Positions 1 through 9,001 of a stretch of 64,000 bases of DNA are shown in pieces. Position numbers and translations under genes: made by a program. The stretch covers positions 1 to 64,000 of the forward strand of contig QCER01000003.1 of the NCBI GenBank assembly GCA_003280515.1, written 5' to 3'. A model generated the notes under the pieces. It saw only the letters and a list, made by a program, of their open reading frames with translations, was not told the DNA's origin and made no database searches. How positions within the stretch are numbered: position 1 is the first letter of the stretch; each line of letters begins with the position of its first letter. The stretch comes from Prochlorococcus sp. AG-355-P18. GTDB lineage: Bacteria > Cyanobacteriota > Cyanobacteriia > PCC-6307 > Cyanobiaceae.

Positions 1-95
1 ATTTTATTATTTAAAACTTGTAAATATTATTCCTAATATGATTTATTTTATGTATAAATATTTATAAAAAACCTATTTCAAAAATTTATCATTCA

Positions 96-224
96 ATGGT
101 TCCAATTTTTAAATGTTTAATTTGTAGAAAGGATATAGAAAGATCAACAAAAACATTTTGGAGTAAAAAAGGTCACTTATTATGTTCTACATGCTTGGAT
201 AATATAGATAAAAAGAAAATTTGA
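96..224 (+). CDS. Small double-CxxC (zinc-ribbon-like) protein, 42 aa
   Basis: Manual translation MVPIFKCLICRKDIERSTKTFWSKKGHLLCSTCLDNIDKKKI*; CLIC and CSTC motifs spaced like a zinc ribbon; below the ORF-track length cutoff. Confidence 0.6.
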   Translation: MVPIFKCLICRKDIERSTKTFWSKKGHLLCSTCLDNIDKKKI

Positions 225-419
225 ATTATTAAATTTAGAAAAAATTCGTTAAATCTAAATCTTTTTTAAAGCAAACCTTAAACCGTCTATTCAAATAAAC
301 TGTAATTTTTCAGAGCCGTAAAACTTATCATGGTAAATATTCTGAAAGTTATTGAGGCTTTTGGCCATTAATCGTTAAGTATTAAATTACGTATAAAATA
401 GTTTATTTTCAGAAAAAAT

Positions 420-472
420 CCTCAAATATTCATTAATTTAAGTTTTCAACTTAAGTTCATGAATATTTGAGG
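420..472. other. Long near-perfect inverted repeat (25-bp stem, 3-nt loop)
   Basis: CCTCAAATATTCATTAATTTAAGTT-TTC-AACTTAAGTTCATGAATATTTGAGG; one T/C mismatch and one T-G wobble; lies downstream of the minus-strand hli. Confidence 0.85.
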
Positions 473-556
473 AGTGTTTAGATATGAAAAATATCTATTA
501 TGTAAAATCAATAATTGATTTTTAAAATTGGTTTTTAAATTCCTAGTAAATAAAAC

Positions 557-664
557 TTAAAACCAGCCAGGGATGATTTGTCCAGTAGTTACATACGCGC
601 CAACTGCTGCAACGAAACCTAACATTGCTGCCCAACCGTTAAAACGTTCTGCTTCAGGTGTCAT
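557..664 (-). CDS. hli: High light inducible protein (HLIP), 35 aa
   Basis: Reverse-strand translation MTPEAERFNGWAAMLGFVAAVGAYVTTGQIIPGWF*; ERFNGWAAMLGF chlorophyll-binding helix motif. Confidence 0.95.
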   Translation of the reverse strand: MTPEAERFNGWAAMLGFVAAVGAYVTTGQIIPGWF

Positions 665-693
665 GATAAAAAATTTGATTAATTATATTAACT

Positions 694-723
694 ATTGTAA
701 CAGAGATTATGAAGCTTTGTAAA
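694..723 (-). promoter_or_regulatory. Putative sigma70-type promoter of hli
   Basis: On the minus strand TTTACA-N18-TACAAT, about 30 bp upstream of the hli start codon. Confidence 0.5.
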
Positions 724-1022
724 GTAATTTTTAGTTATTTTGCAAAATTTCGTTAATTGGTAAAATCAAGATCTTGTTTTTACAATATTGCTACAATATT
801 GTATTAAGGAATAATTTCACTGTTTTCAAGAACGTAATGAAAGAAGAAATATCAGATAATTCGAAACGAGTTAATTAACGTTAAAAAAAATTAAATAGTA
901 TTCTCTAGTCTTTATTAGTTTTAAAAATGTTTTGTGCTCCCTGATAGTAATCCTAGATTTATCTAAGGGCGAATTTTGGATCTATTGTCTTTCTCCGTTA
1001 AGAAGATGAACTCAATTAAATG

Positions 1023-1094
1023 TGGGTCGCCTGAGATTCGAACTCAGGACCAGCCGGTTAAAAGCCGGATGCTCTACCGCTGAGCTAGCGACCC
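1023..1094 (-). tRNA. tRNA-Lys(TTT)
   Basis: Cloverleaf GGGTCGC...CCGG-CTTTTAA-CCGG...GTTCGAATC...GCGACCC A, anticodon TTT. Confidence 0.96.
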
Positions 1095-1271
1095 ATTTTG
1101 TAAAATTGAGTACATATGGAATTATCCCTTTTTAAGGTAAAAAAAACAACTTTTTATCTCAAGTTGAACAATAGAAAAACAATTCTTAACTTATGAAATA
1201 AAAAATTAAAATTTCTCTCTAAATTTACAGTTAAAAGTTAAAATAATTTAATTAATAATAGAATTTCTAAA

Positions 1272-1388
1272 ATGCTTCGAACAATCGTAGTTTTTGCACC
1301 CATTATCGCTGCTTTAGCTTGGGTTATATTTAATATACAAAAACCAGCAAGAGAACAATTCAATAGGGACTTTCTGGGCAAGGATTAA
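1272..1388 (+). CDS. psbY: Photosystem II protein PsbY, 38 aa
   Basis: Manual translation [38 protein letters not shown]; typical PsbY single TM helix and tail. Confidence 0.9.
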
Positions 1389-1394
1389 TCGAAT

Positions 1395-2807
1395 TTGTTA
1401 GATAGAGAAGTAATAGTTATTGGTGCTGGTCTTGCAGGATCAGAAGCTGCATGGCAAGTAGCAAATTCTGGCGTGCCAGTAAAGTTAGTTGAAATGAGAC
1501 CTGTCAAATCAACTCCAGCTCACCATACGGGTGAATTTGGAGAGTTGGTTTGTAGTAATAGTTTTGGAGCTTTAAGTCCTGATAGAGCAGCAGGTCTATT
1601 ACAAAAAGAACTTAGAATTTTTAAATCATTGATAGTCAAGACAGCAGACCAATTTGCTGTTCCAGCAGGAGGTGCTTTGGCGGTTGATAGATCTAAATTT
1701 AGTAGCGCTTTAACTGATGCTTTATCTCATCATCCTTTAATTGAAATTAAAAGATTTGAACAATTGGATCTCCCAAGCAATGATAATATAACGATCCTTG
1801 CAACAGGTCCATTAACTGCTGATGAATTGTCTTATAAAATTCAAGCTTTTACAGGTATCGATTCGTGTCATTTTTTTGATGCTGCTAGCCCAATTATATA
1901 TGGAGATACTATTGATCAAGAGGTTGTATTTAAGGCTAGTAGGTACGATAAAGGAGATCCGGCATATCTAAATTGCCCAATGGATAAAAATGATTATATC
2001 CATTTCAGAAATGAACTAATAGAAGGAGAACAAGCTACTTTAAAAGACTTCGAGAAAGAGTCAGCTAATTTCTTTGAAGCTTGCTTACCAATTGAAGAAA
2101 TTGCTAGAAGAGGAGTTGATACAATGAGATACGGACCATTGAAATCTATTGGTTTATGGAATCCAAAATGGGGAGATTTATTTGATAAGGAAAATAGATT
2201 AAAAAAGCGACCTCATGCAGTTGTCCAATTAAGGAAAGAAGATTTAGAGGGAAAATTGCTAAATATGGTAGGTTTTCAAACTAACCTCAAATGGTCTGAG
2301 CAAAAAAGAATATTTAGGTTGATTCCTGGTTTAGAAAAGGCTGAGTTTGTACGTTTTGGAGTAATGCATAGAAATACTTTTTTAGAATCTCCAAAATTAC
2401 TCTTACCGACATTGCAATTTATGAAAAGAGAAAACCTTTTAGCTGCGGGTCAAATAACAGGGACGGAAGGTTATGCAGCAGCAGCAGCAGGGGGCTTGCT
2501 TGCAGGAATAAATGCATCCTTATTAGCTAAGGGTAAAAAACCAGTAAGTTTTCCTGATCAGTCAATGATTGGTTCTCTGATGAATTTTATCAGTAACAAA
2601 AATCAAATATTATCTAATCAGAAAAAGAATAAATTCCAACCAATGCCTGCTTCATTTGGTTTGGTTCCAGAACTAAGTAAAAGAATAAAAGATAAAAGAT
2701 TAAGGTACAAAGCTTATCAAGAAAGATCTACAGAAGCCTTGAATGACTTTAAAAATAAACTAGATTCTCGATTTGATAAAGACCACTTACTTAGCAAAAT
2801 TTACTAA
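1395..2807 (+). CDS. trmFO: Methylenetetrahydrofolate-tRNA-(uracil-5-)-methyltransferase TrmFO
   Basis: [21 protein letters not shown] motif, [27 protein letters not shown] start. Confidence 0.95.
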   Translation: MLDREVIVIGAGLAGSEAAWQVANSGVPVKLVEMRPVKSTPAHHTGEFGELVCSNSFGALSPDRAAGLLQKELRIFKSLIVKTADQFAVPAGGALAVDRSKFSSALTDALSHHPLIEIKRFEQLDLPSNDNITILATGPLTADELSYKIQAFTGIDSCHFFDAASPIIYGDTIDQEVVFKASRYDKGDPAYLNCPMDKNDYIHFRNELIEGEQATLKDFEKESANFFEACLPIEEIARRGVDTMRYGPLKSIGLWNPKWGDLFDKENRLKKRPHAVVQLRKEDLEGKLLNMVGFQTNLKWSEQKRIFRLIPGLEKAEFVRFGVMHRNTFLESPKLLLPTLQFMKRENLLAAGQITGTEGYAAAAAGGLLAGINASLLAKGKKPVSFPDQSMIGSLMNFISNKNQILSNQKKNKFQPMPASFGLVPELSKRIKDKRLRYKAYQERSTEALNDFKNKLDSRFDKDHLLSKIY

Positions 2808-2831
2808 GATTAATTATCAAAGAATTAAAAA

Positions 2832-4376
2832 ATGGAATTAAATAAGGAAAACTTCGATGCAATTATTATTGGTTCAGGAATAGGAGGTTTAGTAACTGCT
2901 TCACAATTGGCGGCGAAAGGAGCTCAAGTATTAGTTCTTGAAAAATATATTATTCCAGGAGGGAGCGGAGGCTCTTTTAAGAGAAAAGGCTATACCTTTG
3001 ATGTAGGGGCTTCAATGATTTTTGGATTTGGGGAGAAAGGTTATACCAATTTATTAACTCGTGCTTTGAAAGATGTGAATGAAAAATGCGAAACTATCCC
3101 CGATCCTGTTCAACTGGAATATCACTTACCACATAACTTTAATATTTCTGTAGATAAAAATTATGAGCAATTTATAAGCAAATTATCAGAATATTTCCCC
3201 AAGGAAAAGAAAGGTATCAAGAAATTCTATGATACTTGTGCAAGTGTATTTAAATGTTTAGATTCAATGCCTCTTTTATCAATAGAGGATCCAAGTTATC
3301 TTTTTAAAGTTTTCTTTAAATCTCCATTATCCTGTTTAGGATTAGCTAGATGGTTACCTGCAAATGCAGGTGATGTTGCGAGAAAGTTTATTAAAGATCC
3401 TGAACTTTTGAAATTTATCGATATCGAATGTTTTTGTTGGTCTGTAATGCCAGCCTTAAAAACACCTATGATTAATGCGGGAATGGTATTTACAGATAGG
3501 CATGCTGGGGGTATAAATTATCCAAAAGGGGGAGTTGGAACGATAGCAGAGAAGTTTGTTTCGGCTATTGAAAAGTTAGGAGGAAAAGTTAGATATAAAG
3601 CCAACGTTACTGAAATCCTCTTAAAGAAAGAGAAAGCGGTAGGTGTTAAACTCTCAAGTGGGGAAGAGTTATATTCAAACATTATTGTATCTAACTCTAC
3701 TAGATGGGATACATTTGGATTAAAAGATAATACTAAAGGATTAATTTCTAGTGAGAACGTGCCAAAAAGTGAATATAAGTGGTCAGAAACTTATAAACCC
3801 TCACCCTCTTTTGTCTCTATCCATCTTGGAGTAGAAAAAAAAATAATATCCGATAATTTCAATTGTCATCATATAATCGTTGAAAATTGGAATGAATTAG
3901 AAAGCGAAAAGGGAGTTATTTTTGTTTCTATACCTACTTTGCTTGACTCATCTTTGGCTCCAGAAGGTAAACATATCGTACATGCATTTACTCCTTCATC
4001 GATGAGTGAATGGGAAGGCCTATCAAGGAAAGAATATTTGCAAAAGAAAGATAAATATTTTTCTTTTCTTGTTGAAAAAATATCAACTATTCTTCCTAAT
4101 ATTGAACAAAATATTGATCACAAAGAAATTGGTACGCCCAAAACACATAAAAAGTTTCTTGGAAGATATGAAGGTAGTTATGGGCCAATTCCCAGTAAAA
4201 AGTTGCTTGGACTATTGCCAATGCCTTTCAACACTACAAAAATTCAAAACCTTTATTGTGTAGGGGATTCATGCTTCCCTGGCCAAGGCCTAAATGCAGT
4301 GGCTTTTAGTGGATACGCATGTGCTCACAAAATAGGTGCAAAGTTAAACATAAATAGTTTAAAATTGCCCGATTAA
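2832..4376 (+). CDS. crtH: Carotenoid (prolycopene) isomerase CrtH/CRTISO
   Basis: FDAIIIGSGIGGLVTASQLAAKGAQVLVLEKYIIPGGSGGSF; C-terminal YCVGDSCFPGQGLNAVAFSGYACAHKIG. Confidence 0.92.
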   Translation: MELNKENFDAIIIGSGIGGLVTASQLAAKGAQVLVLEKYIIPGGSGGSFKRKGYTFDVGASMIFGFGEKGYTNLLTRALKDVNEKCETIPDPVQLEYHLPHNFNISVDKNYEQFISKLSEYFPKEKKGIKKFYDTCASVFKCLDSMPLLSIEDPSYLFKVFFKSPLSCLGLARWLPANAGDVARKFIKDPELLKFIDIECFCWSVMPALKTPMINAGMVFTDRHAGGINYPKGGVGTIAEKFVSAIEKLGGKVRYKANVTEILLKKEKAVGVKLSSGEELYSNIIVSNSTRWDTFGLKDNTKGLISSENVPKSEYKWSETYKPSPSFVSIHLGVEKKIISDNFNCHHIIVENWNELESEKGVIFVSIPTLLDSSLAPEGKHIVHAFTPSSMSEWEGLSRKEYLQKKDKYFSFLVEKISTILPNIEQNIDHKEIGTPKTHKKFLGRYEGSYGPIPSKKLLGLLPMPFNTTKIQNLYCVGDSCFPGQGLNAVAFSGYACAHKIGAKLNINSLKLPD

Positions 4377-4392
4377 AAAGGATCCTTCTGAA

Positions 4393-4899
4393 ATGATAGA
4401 AAAATTTAAAACTCTTTTTTTTGTGAAAAGTTCGTTAGTTGCTCTTTATTTAGCGCTTACAATTCCTTTGCCATTTATTTCAATCGAAAAATTAAAAATA
4501 CCCTCTATCATAATTTTTGCCCTAGGACTTTATTTGATAATCAATATCACTAGTGATTATGTAGAAACTTGTAGTAATAAAATTTCATATAAAAGTAGCT
4601 TTATTTCTAAATTCTTAGGGAAAAATAATTGGGAGATTTCTTGGGAAGATATTAAATTAATCAAATCTTTGCCAACCAGTCAGGGTAGTAAGGTTTATTA
4701 CTTTAATACTTTTCAAGGTGATAATTTTCTCGTACCACAAAGAGTGGAAAACTTTGAAAAATTTTTATTAATTGTTTCCAGTAATACTGGTATTTCTATT
4801 AATGAAATATCTTACGTATCTCCATTATGGACATATAAATTATTGACATTGCTATCAGTTTTAATGATTATTGGTGAAATTTTTGCTTTTCTAAATTAA
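4393..4899 (+). CDS. Conserved hypothetical membrane protein
   Basis: 168-aa ORF downstream of crtH with paired N-terminal TM segments, a C-terminal TM segment and a soluble middle region. Confidence 0.6.
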   Translation: MIEKFKTLFFVKSSLVALYLALTIPLPFISIEKLKIPSIIIFALGLYLIINITSDYVETCSNKISYKSSFISKFLGKNNWEISWEDIKLIKSLPTSQGSKVYYFNTFQGDNFLVPQRVENFEKFLLIVSSNTGISINEISYVSPLWTYKLLTLLSVLMIIGEIFAFLN

Positions 4900-5639
4900 A
4901 TATTATCGATACTGAATCTATAACCTTGTTGTCTAACAGTGGTTATTCCCCCACCTTCTCCCAATCCAGCCTGTTCTAATTTTCTCCGCAGAGTTAATAC
5001 TTGAGTGTCTACAGACCTAGGACCTCCACTGAACGGCGGCCAGGCCATCCTTAAGAGCTCTTGACGACTTCTTACCATTCCAGGTGGCATTAAAAGAGCG
5101 CAAAGCAGTGCAAACTCCCTAGGACTTAATTCTACGGGCTTCTCGCTTAGAGTAACTTGTCTTAAAAGAAGATGAACCTCTAAAGGCCCAACCTCAACTT
5201 TTTCTTGTAATCCTATCCTTCCCCTTTTTAAGAGTGTTCTGCATCGTGCTGCAAGCTCTTCAAGTCCAAAAGGTTTTCTAAGAACATCATCTGCCCCTTC
5301 ATCTAATAGATTTACTAATGCTTCGACACCCGATCTTGCCGTTAAAACTATGACTGAAGACCCCAGTTGTTGAGCTAGTCTCATCGCAGTATTCTGCTCG
5401 AGGATTTCTGCGCTAACTAATAAGTCAGGTGATTGTTCTCTGCATAAGTCAATAGCTTCTGCAGCTGTACCTACTGCTGCAGCTAAATGGCCATCTTGGC
5501 GAAGCCTTTGCACAAGTACTGTTCTAAGTGTGGGGTGAGGTTCAACAACTAGAACTCTTGAAGGGGTTTGAGAGCTCGTAGGCAATTGTGAACTGCCAGG
5601 AGTTGAAGCTAAGATTTGCTCAGTTGATTGCATTCTCAA
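4896..5639 (-). CDS. OmpR-family response regulator with atypical receiver domain
   Basis: Receiver fold VLVVEPHPTL...VIVLTARSG...GADDVLRKPF plus winged-helix output domain ELSPREFALLCALL...SVDTQVLTLRRKLE...VRQQGYRF. Confidence 0.9.
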   Translation of the reverse strand: MRMQSTEQILASTPGSSQLPTSSQTPSRVLVVEPHPTLRTVLVQRLRQDGHLAAAVGTAAEAIDLCREQSPDLLVSAEILEQNTAMRLAQQLGSSVIVLTARSGVEALVNLLDEGADDVLRKPFGLEELAARCRTLLKRGRIGLQEKVEVGPLEVHLLLRQVTLSEKPVELSPREFALLCALLMPPGMVRSRQELLRMAWPPFSGGPRSVDTQVLTLRRKLEQAGLGEGGGITTVRQQGYRFSIDNI

Positions 5640-5719
5640 TTACTATTTGGCCAGGCAACTTTTGATGGTTCTTAATAAGGTATAACAAATGCAAAATAAA
5701 AATCAGAATTTATCGAATT

Positions 5720-5989
5720 ATGACATCATTTGAAAACCCCAAAGCAATTCGTCACTTTCAGTCAATTTGCGATAGTTGCCAGGACCTAGTTACTCGTTTT
5801 CATACGCCATCTGATCTCAAATTATATAGTGATGGTTATCTCCAAGCATTGAGGAATTGCAGTAGTTTAGAGCAAAAGGATCAAGAGAAATTAGAAAGAT
5901 TAATTGAAAGATGGATTTTAGATCCGTCAAGTTTTATTGGTCCAGATGGAGATGGAAATAAAGGTTTTTTTGATAAAAAAAGGATTTAA
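5720..5989 (+). CDS. Conserved cyanobacterial hypothetical protein
   Basis: 89-aa ORF with cyanobacterial-looking sequence; function not recognised. Confidence 0.7.
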   Translation: MTSFENPKAIRHFQSICDSCQDLVTRFHTPSDLKLYSDGYLQALRNCSSLEQKDQEKLERLIERWILDPSSFIGPDGDGNKGFFDKKRI

Positions 5990-6037
5990 AATATTAATTT
6001 TTATTAACCAATACAGTATTTATACTCACTAATTGTC

Positions 6038-6361
6038 TTAAGACGCTAGTTCAATTTCTATTTTTTCTTTAAGAGATCCAGAGTTGTACATTTCAATAAG
6101 AATGTCTGATCCACCAAGAAATTCTCCTTTTAAGTAAACTTGAGGAATTGTTGGCCAATCTGAATATTCTTTGATACCTTCTCTTATAGCGAAATCACTT
6201 AAAACATCAAACGTACCAAACTCTACCCCTAAAGAATTAAGTATTTGAACTACATTGTTGGAAAAACCGCATTGAGGCATTAATTTTGTCCCTTTCATGA
6301 AAACCATCACTGGATTAGATTCAATCAGTTTTTGTATTTTTTCTCTTGTAAGGTTGTCCAT
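6038..6361 (-). CDS. grxD: Monothiol glutaredoxin, Grx4 family
   Basis: VMVFMKGTKLMPQCGFSNNVVQIL (CGFS active site), WPTIPQVYLKGEFLGGSDI. Confidence 0.96.
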   Translation of the reverse strand: MDNLTREKIQKLIESNPVMVFMKGTKLMPQCGFSNNVVQILNSLGVEFGTFDVLSDFAIREGIKEYSDWPTIPQVYLKGEFLGGSDILIEMYNSGSLKEKIEIELAS

Positions 6362-6364
6362 AAT

Positions 6365-6595
6365 TCAATTTGGAGTTTCTGTTTTTAATGCCAGTGCATG
6401 AATAGCCTCTGAAGCTAATTCTTCTTTCAAAGCAGAATATACTAGCTGGTGTTGTTTAACTAATGATAATCCATTAAATTCAGATGCAATTACAGTTACT
6501 TGCAAATGATCATTTCCCTTGAGGTTTTCAACAAAAACTTGGGAATTTGGGATTTTTTTAGTTATTAATTTAATAACTTCTGTTTTTGTAATCAT
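6365..6595 (-). CDS. BolA family protein
   Basis: DHLQVTVIASEFNGLSLVKQHQLVYSAL...IHALALKTETP, adjacent to the CGFS glutaredoxin. Confidence 0.92.
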   Translation of the reverse strand: MITKTEVIKLITKKIPNSQVFVENLKGNDHLQVTVIASEFNGLSLVKQHQLVYSALKEELASEAIHALALKTETPN

Positions 6596-6607
6596 AATTA
6601 ATTTTAA

Positions 6608-7135
6608 TCAACCATTGTATTTTGTCTCAACAAATCCTAGTTGGATCAATCTTTCATAAGCTTCTTTCCCTTCAGGGCTATTAGGTGACATTATTCTAAT
6701 TGTTTCAACAAGTAAGGGTACAGCAACATCAGGCTTTTCAGTTTTTATATACAAAGAGGCTAATCTCTCATTTGATTCTGCCAAAATTTGTAATGTTTGC
6801 TTACCTTTCCTTTGCATTTCTTTTGGTATTCTCGCATCAATTCCTTTGAACGATGAATTCAGATCAGAATAAAAAGACGCAAGTTGCTTGGCTAATTTTC
6901 TAGCGTCTAAATAAAAAACTTTAGCTTTTTCAAAATCCCCGTTTTTAATATATTTATCACCTTCTTTTATAAAATATTCAACGTTTGAGATGGAAAGCTT
7001 TTTACTCTCATTTGAGAGTACTCTGAAGTCTTCTGCATTCTTTATTTCTGCGTGAACTTCATTTTTGTAAGGACCATTTCCAAAAAATATAAATAAAATT
7101 GGGATTAATTTAAGGAGTTTCATTTTCTTTTTCAA
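6608..7135 (-). CDS. Hypothetical exported TPR-like protein
   Basis: N-terminal signal-like segment followed by helical repeats (YFIKEGDKYIKNGDFEKAKVFYLDA). Confidence 0.55.
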   Translation of the reverse strand: MKKKMKLLKLIPILFIFFGNGPYKNEVHAEIKNAEDFRVLSNESKKLSISNVEYFIKEGDKYIKNGDFEKAKVFYLDARKLAKQLASFYSDLNSSFKGIDARIPKEMQRKGKQTLQILAESNERLASLYIKTEKPDVAVPLLVETIRIMSPNSPEGKEAYERLIQLGFVETKYNG

Positions 7136-7166
7136 TTATTAAAATTTATAGTAACTTATTGCAGTT

Positions 7167-7841
7167 TCATCTACCTACATTTTTTAATGCTTTTTCTTCC
7201 TCTTGAGTCATTTTTTCATTTAGAAATTTATTAAAGTCCTTGATAGTAAAGTTTGAGTAATTATTAATTGGTATTGGTTTTCCAAAAGATAAACAAAATT
7301 CGCCTCTAAAGTCCGGAGGTATTCTGCTGTAAGCAATTCCAATTGGAATAATAGTAATAGAGTTTGTTTTTTTTGTAGCTAATCTAGCTAATCTAAATAG
7401 TCCTTCTTTGAGAACTAATTTTTTTCCATATCTATTAATCTTTCCTTCGGGAAAAACAACTAGTTGCTCTCCTTTTTCTATAAGATCGATAGCATATCTT
7501 AGTGCTGAGAGAGAAGGCGATAATTGATTTATTGAAAAACATCCAAGTCTTTTTAAAAACCAACCTTGTATTCCTCTCATCTCGGATTTAGTAACCATAA
7601 ATCTACAATCCTTTTTTGTTACTCTCCTACCCATGGCCATTGTGAGTATTAAGCCGTCCCATCTTGATCTGTGGGTTGGAGCCAAAATGATAGAGGAATT
7701 TATGGGAATCAAAAACCCATTTTTTAATATTTTCTTTTTTCTAAAAAAGAATCTCAAAACAATGTCCTGAGTAACGAACATTGCAATAAATCCCAATACA
7801 GGGTTGATTTTATGCAAAATATTTAAGGAATTCTTCTTCAA
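7167..7841 (-). CDS. 1-acyl-sn-glycerol-3-phosphate acyltransferase (PlsC-like)
   Basis: [11 protein letters not shown] (HX4D), [12 protein letters not shown] motif. Confidence 0.9.
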   Translation of the reverse strand: MKKNSLNILHKINPVLGFIAMFVTQDIVLRFFFRKKKILKNGFLIPINSSIILAPTHRSRWDGLILTMAMGRRVTKKDCRFMVTKSEMRGIQGWFLKRLGCFSINQLSPSLSALRYAIDLIEKGEQLVVFPEGKINRYGKKLVLKEGLFRLARLATKKTNSITIIPIGIAYSRIPPDFRGEFCLSFGKPIPINNYSNFTIKDFNKFLNEKMTQEEEKALKNVGR

Positions 7842-7941
7842 GTTCTATTTACTATATATTAATAATCTAAGTGTTTGCCTTTTTTTATTAGCTATTATTG
7901 GGCGGTTACAAGATTGTCTAGAAACTAAGATTTTAAAAATT

Positions 7942-8658
7942 ATGGCTACTTTAGGAGTAAACATTGACCATATTGCAAATGTAAGGCAAGCAAGGAAAAC
8001 TGTCGAGCCTGACCCTGTGCAATTCGCTTTTTTAGCTGAATTAGGAGGGGCAGATTCCATAACAGTCCATCTAAGGGAAGATAGAAGACATATACAAGAT
8101 AGAGACGTATTCCTTCTGAAAGAAACTATAAAAACAAAACTCAATTTAGAGATGGCTGCTACAGAAGAAATGTTTGAAATTGCCAAAAAAATTCTTCCCG
8201 ATTATGTAACGCTAGTACCCGAGAAAAGAGAGGAAGTTACTACTGAGGGCGGGTTGGATTTAAAAAGTAATGTGCAATACCTTAAGAAGGCTGTTAGGAA
8301 TTTAAAGGATTCAAATATAGAAGTAAGTGCATTTATTGATCCTCTTGGTGAACAGATAAATTATTCAAAAGAAATAGGCTTTGATTTTATAGAATTACAT
8401 ACTGGAAAATATGCTGAACTATCGGGATCTGATCAATATAAAGAGCTCCAAAGGATAATAGAGTCTACACATTTAGCAAATGACCTTGGATTAGTTGTTA
8501 ATGCTGGACATGGCCTTAACTATAATAATGTTAAAAAAATTGCATCAATTAACAATATGAATGAGTTAAACATAGGTCATAGTATTGTTGCAAGGGCTTT
8601 AGCGATAGGATTAGAAAAGTCTGTACGTGAAATGAAGTCCATTATTACATCAAATTAA
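7942..8658 (+). CDS. pdxJ: Pyridoxine 5'-phosphate synthase PdxJ
   Basis: [59 protein letters not shown] extends upstream to 7804 but homology starts at ATG 7942. Confidence 0.96.
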   Translation: MATLGVNIDHIANVRQARKTVEPDPVQFAFLAELGGADSITVHLREDRRHIQDRDVFLLKETIKTKLNLEMAATEEMFEIAKKILPDYVTLVPEKREEVTTEGGLDLKSNVQYLKKAVRNLKDSNIEVSAFIDPLGEQINYSKEIGFDFIELHTGKYAELSGSDQYKELQRIIESTHLANDLGLVVNAGHGLNYNNVKKIASINNMNELNIGHSIVARALAIGLEKSVREMKSIITSN

Positions 8659-8666
8659 TTTTCAAA

Positions 8667-8984
8667 ATGACAACATATTTTTTCGTCGCGGCAAGTGAAA
8701 AGTTTTTAACAGTTGAAGAACCACTTGATGAAATTTTGAAAGAGAGGATGAGGAACTATAAAGAAAATAATAAAGAAATAGATTTTTGGCTCTTAAAAAA
8801 TCCATCATTTTTACAAACCACCCAATTTGCTGATCTAAAAGCAAAAATTCCATCTACCCCAGCAGTTGTTTTATCGACTGATAAAAAATTTATAACCTTC
8901 TTAAAGCTTCGTTTAGAGTTTGTTGCTGTGGGGGAATTCGAATCTCCTAATGCAGAAATAATTGATCCATTTAAAGTTGAGTAA
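8667..8984 (+). CDS. ycf54: Ycf54, Mg-protoporphyrin IX monomethyl ester cyclase-associated protein
   Basis: MTTYFFVAASEKFLTVEEPLDEILKERMRNYKENNKEIDFWLLKNPSFL typical of Ycf54. Confidence 0.88.
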   Translation: MTTYFFVAASEKFLTVEEPLDEILKERMRNYKENNKEIDFWLLKNPSFLQTTQFADLKAKIPSTPAVVLSTDKKFITFLKLRLEFVAVGEFESPNAEIIDPFKVE

Positions 8985-9001
8985 TATAACCAATTAGTAA
9001 A

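Noticed and set aside
838-879. 13-codon ORF MKEEISDNSKRVN
   Set aside because: Too short, no evidence of translation
1-1100. tRNA-Lys plus hli as a genomic-island boundary
   Set aside because: tRNA and hli genes often flank islands in this group, but no integrase, tRNA fragment repeat or accessory genes are visible in the window
4006-4263. Alternative-frame ORF inside crtH
   Set aside because: Fully nested in a strongly supported gene; low-complexity AT-rich translation with no motif
7804-7941. N-terminal extension of the pdxJ ORF
   Set aside because: Hydrophobic Phe/Leu-rich sequence unlike PdxJ, overlapping the start of the divergent plsC; ATG 7942 fits the family
7845-8186. Minus-strand ORF opposite pdxJ
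   Set aside because: Antisense to a conserved gene; no recognisable domain
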